Shown here piece by piece: positions 59,598 through 64,000 of a stretch of 64,000 nucleotides of DNA; position 1 is the first letter of the stretch, and every line of letters begins with the position of its first letter. A program made the position numbers and the translations under genes. Under the pieces are notes generated by a model. The model was not told the DNA's origin, did no database searches, and saw only the letters and a list, made by a program, of their open reading frames with translations. Origin of the DNA: Phalacrocorax aristotelis (Eukaryota; Chordata; Aves; Suliformes; Phalacrocoracidae); the NCBI RefSeq assembly GCF_949628215.1, contig NC_134280.1, forward strand, positions 47,270,621-47,334,620, given 5' to 3'.

Positions 59598-62500
59598 CTT
59601 TTTCTGTTACCATTTTTTTCCCAGCTAATACCAGCATGTATAAATAGGGCTGTGAATTCTCACTTCATTGTGTGGGACTTAGGTGATTACAGGATCACCA
59701 AAGGCAAACTGAGTCTTAAAATATTCTAGGCAGTGAAAGACAAATTCCCAGTGGAGGTAGGAAAATACAATTCAGTAGTATTTTTATACTGTTAAGGCAT
59801 CTTCTATCTGTTCCATATTCACATGATGATTTCTAATTAGAGTAAACAATATAATCTACGATACTGAGAGGAATAGTGGCTTCCATTATGAGGGAGATCT
59901 GGAAGGAGATGGCATATTTAATGCAGAAAAATGCAAAGTGAGAGGGGAATTTACTTTCTTTCTCTAAATGCATGAAGACACAAGTGCCAGAACAGGAAGA
60001 TAACTATTAAAACACAGTGTTGGCAGCTAAATAAATGGAGAAATTAAGCATGAATACATTTAGGTGGAATATTTTAAAAAGGAATTCTATATTCTAGCTA
60101 GAAAAGAGCTAACCTTCTGGAAAAAGGGAGAAATCTAATAATTCTTATCACAATGCTTGACAGCTGCTTGTGAGTGTGGTTGCTTGGTAGCAAAAGGCTG
60201 CATATAACTCTGCATTCTCAGGTATATTTCTGTTGTCTGCTTGCCTCTTTTCCTCTAACCCCTGATATCTTGATATGCAAAATCTTGTCCTCTGTCTCCA
60301 GTTGCCTACTTTTCTGAGAAAGAGAGGATTTTTCTTCATTTTTCCCTTCAGTCAGCTGGTCTTGTCTCAGATAACAGCAAAAGAAAGGCTACAAACATGA
60401 GTAAATACAGCTGTTCTGCTGAGTGCTCTCATTGAAAATATCATCAGTTGGGACTAGCTTAAAAGTGTATATGTTGATGATTTTAGAAGTTTAGAAGAAG
60501 TCTTTGGCAGACAGACTATAGCAGATATAAATGGTCTTACAGTCCTCTGTGGGTTCAGCCAGCCAGGGCGTGGTTTGAAAAGAGAATGTGGTGAAGCCTG
60601 TGGAGTAGTGGATCTCTATTCCATATAGGAAGCATCCCAGGAGCAACACATTTCATTAACTTACTTTTATTCTTGATGTCCAAGTCACTTAAATTAAATT
60701 ATTAAAGAAGAGATTAATGGTAGAAATGGATGTAGCAAGCTGATACGGTGTAAATGTCATGTATTTGAGAAGGGGTCAGTCTTCAACAGCTTTCCTGATA
60801 AGGTAAATAGCTGTAAAAAATTATTATGCTACAGCAAGTCCATTATCCAGAACTGAAGCATAGCTCTTCCTCTGGGGTGATGTATGGCAGCTCTTCAATA
60901 ACACATACAAATATTGGAGAGTAAAAAGTGATTAAAAGGACAGGATTGTAACCATATGGTCACCACTGAAGTAGGTATATGAAAGGGAAAAACTGTTTCA
61001 GATCAGTGCTAGAAATTTTTTCTTTACTTCTGCTTGCAGAGGTTAATAAGCAAAACTGGAGGAATCCTCAGAGAACCCCTTGTTACAGAGGGCTGAATTA
61101 TTTTACAAATGTTGTAATTCAGTTTTCGTCTATTAATAATTCACTTCAGAACGCACTTGAAAAGGCCGTGGATGGGGTGAACTTTAACAGCTTTGTTCTT
61201 CATTGGTAACTTTTTTGAGGGCTATTGGATTGTCGGAATTTTCAAAGAAGAAAAGGACATTTTTAAGTGCCGACACTGTGTATTATGGCTATCTTCCTTG
61301 GTGTTTTCCTTGTGATATTGGAGGCTTTGTAGGAGAGCAGCATCCTATATGGTCAAGATTTCATATTCTGCCTTGCTCGTGTTCAGCATACTTCCGCTAA
61401 TCTGAAATCTGCTGAAAAGGTGCTTGAATTCAGCAGTGCCCAAGAATTAAAAATTTTACTGGTTTTAGCTAATTTGGAAAGGCAGAAGCAAAGACAGACC
61501 TACCAGACCATCTGCAGATGGTCTATGTTTGTTCTCACAACATGGATGAGCGATGCTTCATTCAACCACAGTCGTGGATGTGTATGCTTTACAATTTCCT
61601 CTTTTGTTAGGTTCAGTAGTTCTGGAATTGCCCTTTCTTTTACGATGACTTTTGTGCTGGTGAAAGCTATCAATCAACGACCCTGATAAACCTGATCTGG
61701 AGATCAGGTACAGAGTATACAAATGCAATGTAAAGTTTTTGAAACAGTTAGCGTACCTCAACCCTGACCCATTGAAACCTTGTTTATAAATTGAAGAAGC
61801 TCCATCTCCACAACCAATTTACTGCAGAATTTATAGGCATTTTAAGAGGAAGTATTCTTCATCCCTCTGTTTTTTCTTTTTAAGCACCAGATGGTTATAG
61901 TAGCTTGTTCCATATAAATGAGGAAACCAAGAGGCAAACAGTTGATTGAAAGCCTAGAGCTCTTCACTGTGTTAATTATATTCTTCTGATACTACTGTAC
62001 TGTGTTAGACAATTTGCACTTCTCTTCTGAGGGTTGAATTTGAACTAAGTTTCACTTTTGGGCTTTCACTGAATCTGACTTTGTTGTGGACTTTATTTAT
62101 TGGTCTGAACAACATACACACATCCTTGCCCCTAGCAAATTTGTGCTGTGCACAACCATCCAAAACTTTGAAATGAATTCAGATTAAAAACACATCTCAG
62201 TGTTTATATATCTGGTTTGAATTTGGTATTTGAATTTGTAGCTTATGTTATCTGAGTTTGAATAGGAAAATCACAGTTTCTGGCATTGTAGGTGTTGCCA
62301 GTTAATTACAGTTACCAGAAGATCCCTGGTAAAGTGCTGTTATAATGTAACTCATAGTGGCTGGCTGCTGCACTGCAATTAATATTGGTTTTTCTTAATT
62401 TGATTGCTCACCAAGTTAACAAGATTAATGATTACAAAGCCAGTCGTGGCCCAAGGTGGAAAGAAAAACTATGTTAGAAGATGTTTTAGCCAGCTTTTTT

Positions 62501-64000
62501 TTAGCCTTGCTAAAAGAGTGAGTTTGGACTTAAATTCTTTATATAAATTCTGGCATTGTTTATTAAGTCACTGTGGCTTTAGGATGGTCAAATTGGAAAA
62601 AAAAAAGGTGAAAAAATCAAGTTTATTTTTCTAATTCTGGAGTGTACTTTTAGACCTTCAAAACAGTTTATACACGAAGCAGTGCTTTCTTTCCTGTATT
62701 AATTCTGTAGAGAAAGAGGGAAGGGCCTTGCAGGTTAATAATAAAAAACCCACAACATTCAATTCCTTTATAAAAATGGTCTGCAGAGCAAATAATCTAA
62801 TAGGACATAGAATATTTCTAGGGAAAAAGAGTAAGTTTCTAAAGGAAAAATACTTTCAGTGGAATTCATGTTAAGCTGAAGACAAACTGTAATAAGCAAT
62901 TAAAAAAGCAATGCTAAGTTTTAATTAGTAAATATTTAATCTACAAGGAAAGTCCTTCTAGAATTGGGTCAGAATATTGGAACAGTTACTCTGTGTGTGT
63001 CTGAGTTTGTGCAGAAGATAAAAGCACAAACACAGATGCAGTTCCTAGGTAGATAGAGAGGCTTTGTGGCCCCACTGAACAGCGTATGCTGCACCGAGGG
63101 GTATCAATGGATGGATGAATCATCTCTCCTGCTGCTCTCCAGCAGCAGATCTTCACTGGAAAACTTCTCAGGGCTTTGTACAGTGCTCTGTTTTGTTCAC
63201 ACTGCTGGTGTCCTTCTCCAGCACTGAGATCTCACGGAGATCTTTTCTAATTAAAAATTTCCCCAAACCAGAAAACTTGTCTTTGATGGTAGGTTGTTGT
63301 TTTGGTTTGCTTGCTTAGCTGTTGTTTTATTCTCTGCACCACATCAAAGTTAGCCTGAATTTCTGTGTTCAGTATTAAAGGACATGATACAATGTTCATT
63401 TCTCAAAGGCAAAATCACTGCTCTGAGTTTTTGAGTTGGTGGCACATTGCTCCCTAAAGACAGCCTTCTACAAAAAGCAGTCCCGGTACTCAGGTCACTA
63501 GGTTGTATGTGTTTTTGCTAGAATCAAGGATAGAACATATTGAACAACATAATAGGTAGTGCACTCAGCAGTACATAGTTACTGTATTGCCTCTGTGATC
63601 ATTTTGCAGCATTTTGCATTTAAAATACTATCTAAATATAATTAGCTAAACACCCTTGTTCTTTTCATTTTCAAATAGGGCAGTTGAGGTGCTGTGATGC
63701 TGAGGTACTTGATACGAGTTTACACAGAGAATTAATATCAAGTTTGACTGCTAATACCCAAGTATAAAATGAGCAAATCCATTCATGTCCTTTAAAAATA
63801 TACATGTTGCTTATTTGTATGTCCATCTAAAAGTAACTTAAAAATCAAGCACAAAATCTTAGGTAGCTTGTTCAGATTGAACTGCATGAAAGACATCTCT
63901 ATACCTTACTGGAAAAATAGAGAGCAATATTTTTATTAAACAGATATATAACTTTTAATGAAATCGCCTTTTACTACTAGAGTGAATTAACACAGCCTAT

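Larger units (their letters stand above)
55873..64000. other. unique AT-rich non-coding sequence to the window end
   Basis: No gene, CR1 or LTR was recognised. It contains several T-rich tracts (56095, 58731, 58887, 59565), a G7 run at 56802-56808, and a splice-acceptor-like tract at 58887-58904 leading into a 21-codon signal-peptide-like frame (separate entry). Short open frames (under 90 codons) show no domain. The window ends without any sign of an exon. Confidence 0.5.

Noticed and set aside
1..64000. CRISPR array, operon, phage or other prokaryote-type system
   Set aside because: No regularly spaced direct repeats or long consecutive genes occur. Avian CR1 and ERVL-like LTRs show that the sequence is vertebrate.
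1..64000. tRNA, rRNA, U6 or other small RNA genes
   Set aside because: No A/B-box pairs, cloverleaf-like segments or U6/5S start sequences were seen on either strand by eye. A tRNAscan/Infernal run would be needed to exclude decayed copies.

Overview
The window is nuclear DNA of a bird, read as a gene-poor, AT-rich (by eye roughly 60-65% A+T) intergenic or intronic stretch. The bird assignment rests on the repeats. Six or seven CR1 LINE fragments carry the avian 3' end: a GGTTGGAAGGGACC-type core followed by ATTCTGTGATTCTGTGA-type terminal octamers. Three copies belong to one family of avian ERVL-like LTRs that begin TGTCCTGGTTTCAGCTGGGA-like and end CACAACA/CACGACA. This LTR family is abundant in many non-galliform birds, so a neoavian host is likely. 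That last step is inference from memory of the repeat families.

Layout, left to right. 1-4187 is unique sequence with a conserved-looking AT-rich block near 2440-2960. 4188-4811 is a full-length plus-strand solo LTR. A C-rich tract lies at 5755-5798. 7085-9215 is a CR1 cluster: a short plus-strand tail, then two longer minus-strand copies of different age. 13834-14220 and 23333-23775 are two more minus-strand CR1 fragments. 18161-18183 is a textbook G-quadruplex motif. 27900-28246 is a 3'-truncated plus-strand LTR with a 13-G run. 28247-54814 is a long repeat-poor stretch holding short palindromes, a few GC-richer islets with splice-like signals, one unusually long ATG-less open frame (47676-48212, minus) and an enhancer-like block (about 50580-51600). 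54815-55029 is a well-preserved plus-strand CR1 3' end. 55293-55872 is a full-length minus-strand solo LTR with a perfect 5-bp target duplication. 55873-64000 is unique sequence with long poly-T tracts.

No protein-coding gene, RNA gene, CRISPR array or prokaryote-type system can be supported. Nearly all short open frames look like chance frames or lie inside repeats. Candidate exons are listed with low confidence and stated tests. The most solid items are the transposable elements. The most useful second-look items are the strong G-quadruplex, the long ATG-less frame, the young-looking LTR insertion, the enhancer-like blocks, and an excess of long T-runs over A-runs on the given strand, which may mean that the window is intronic sequence of a plus-strand transcript.
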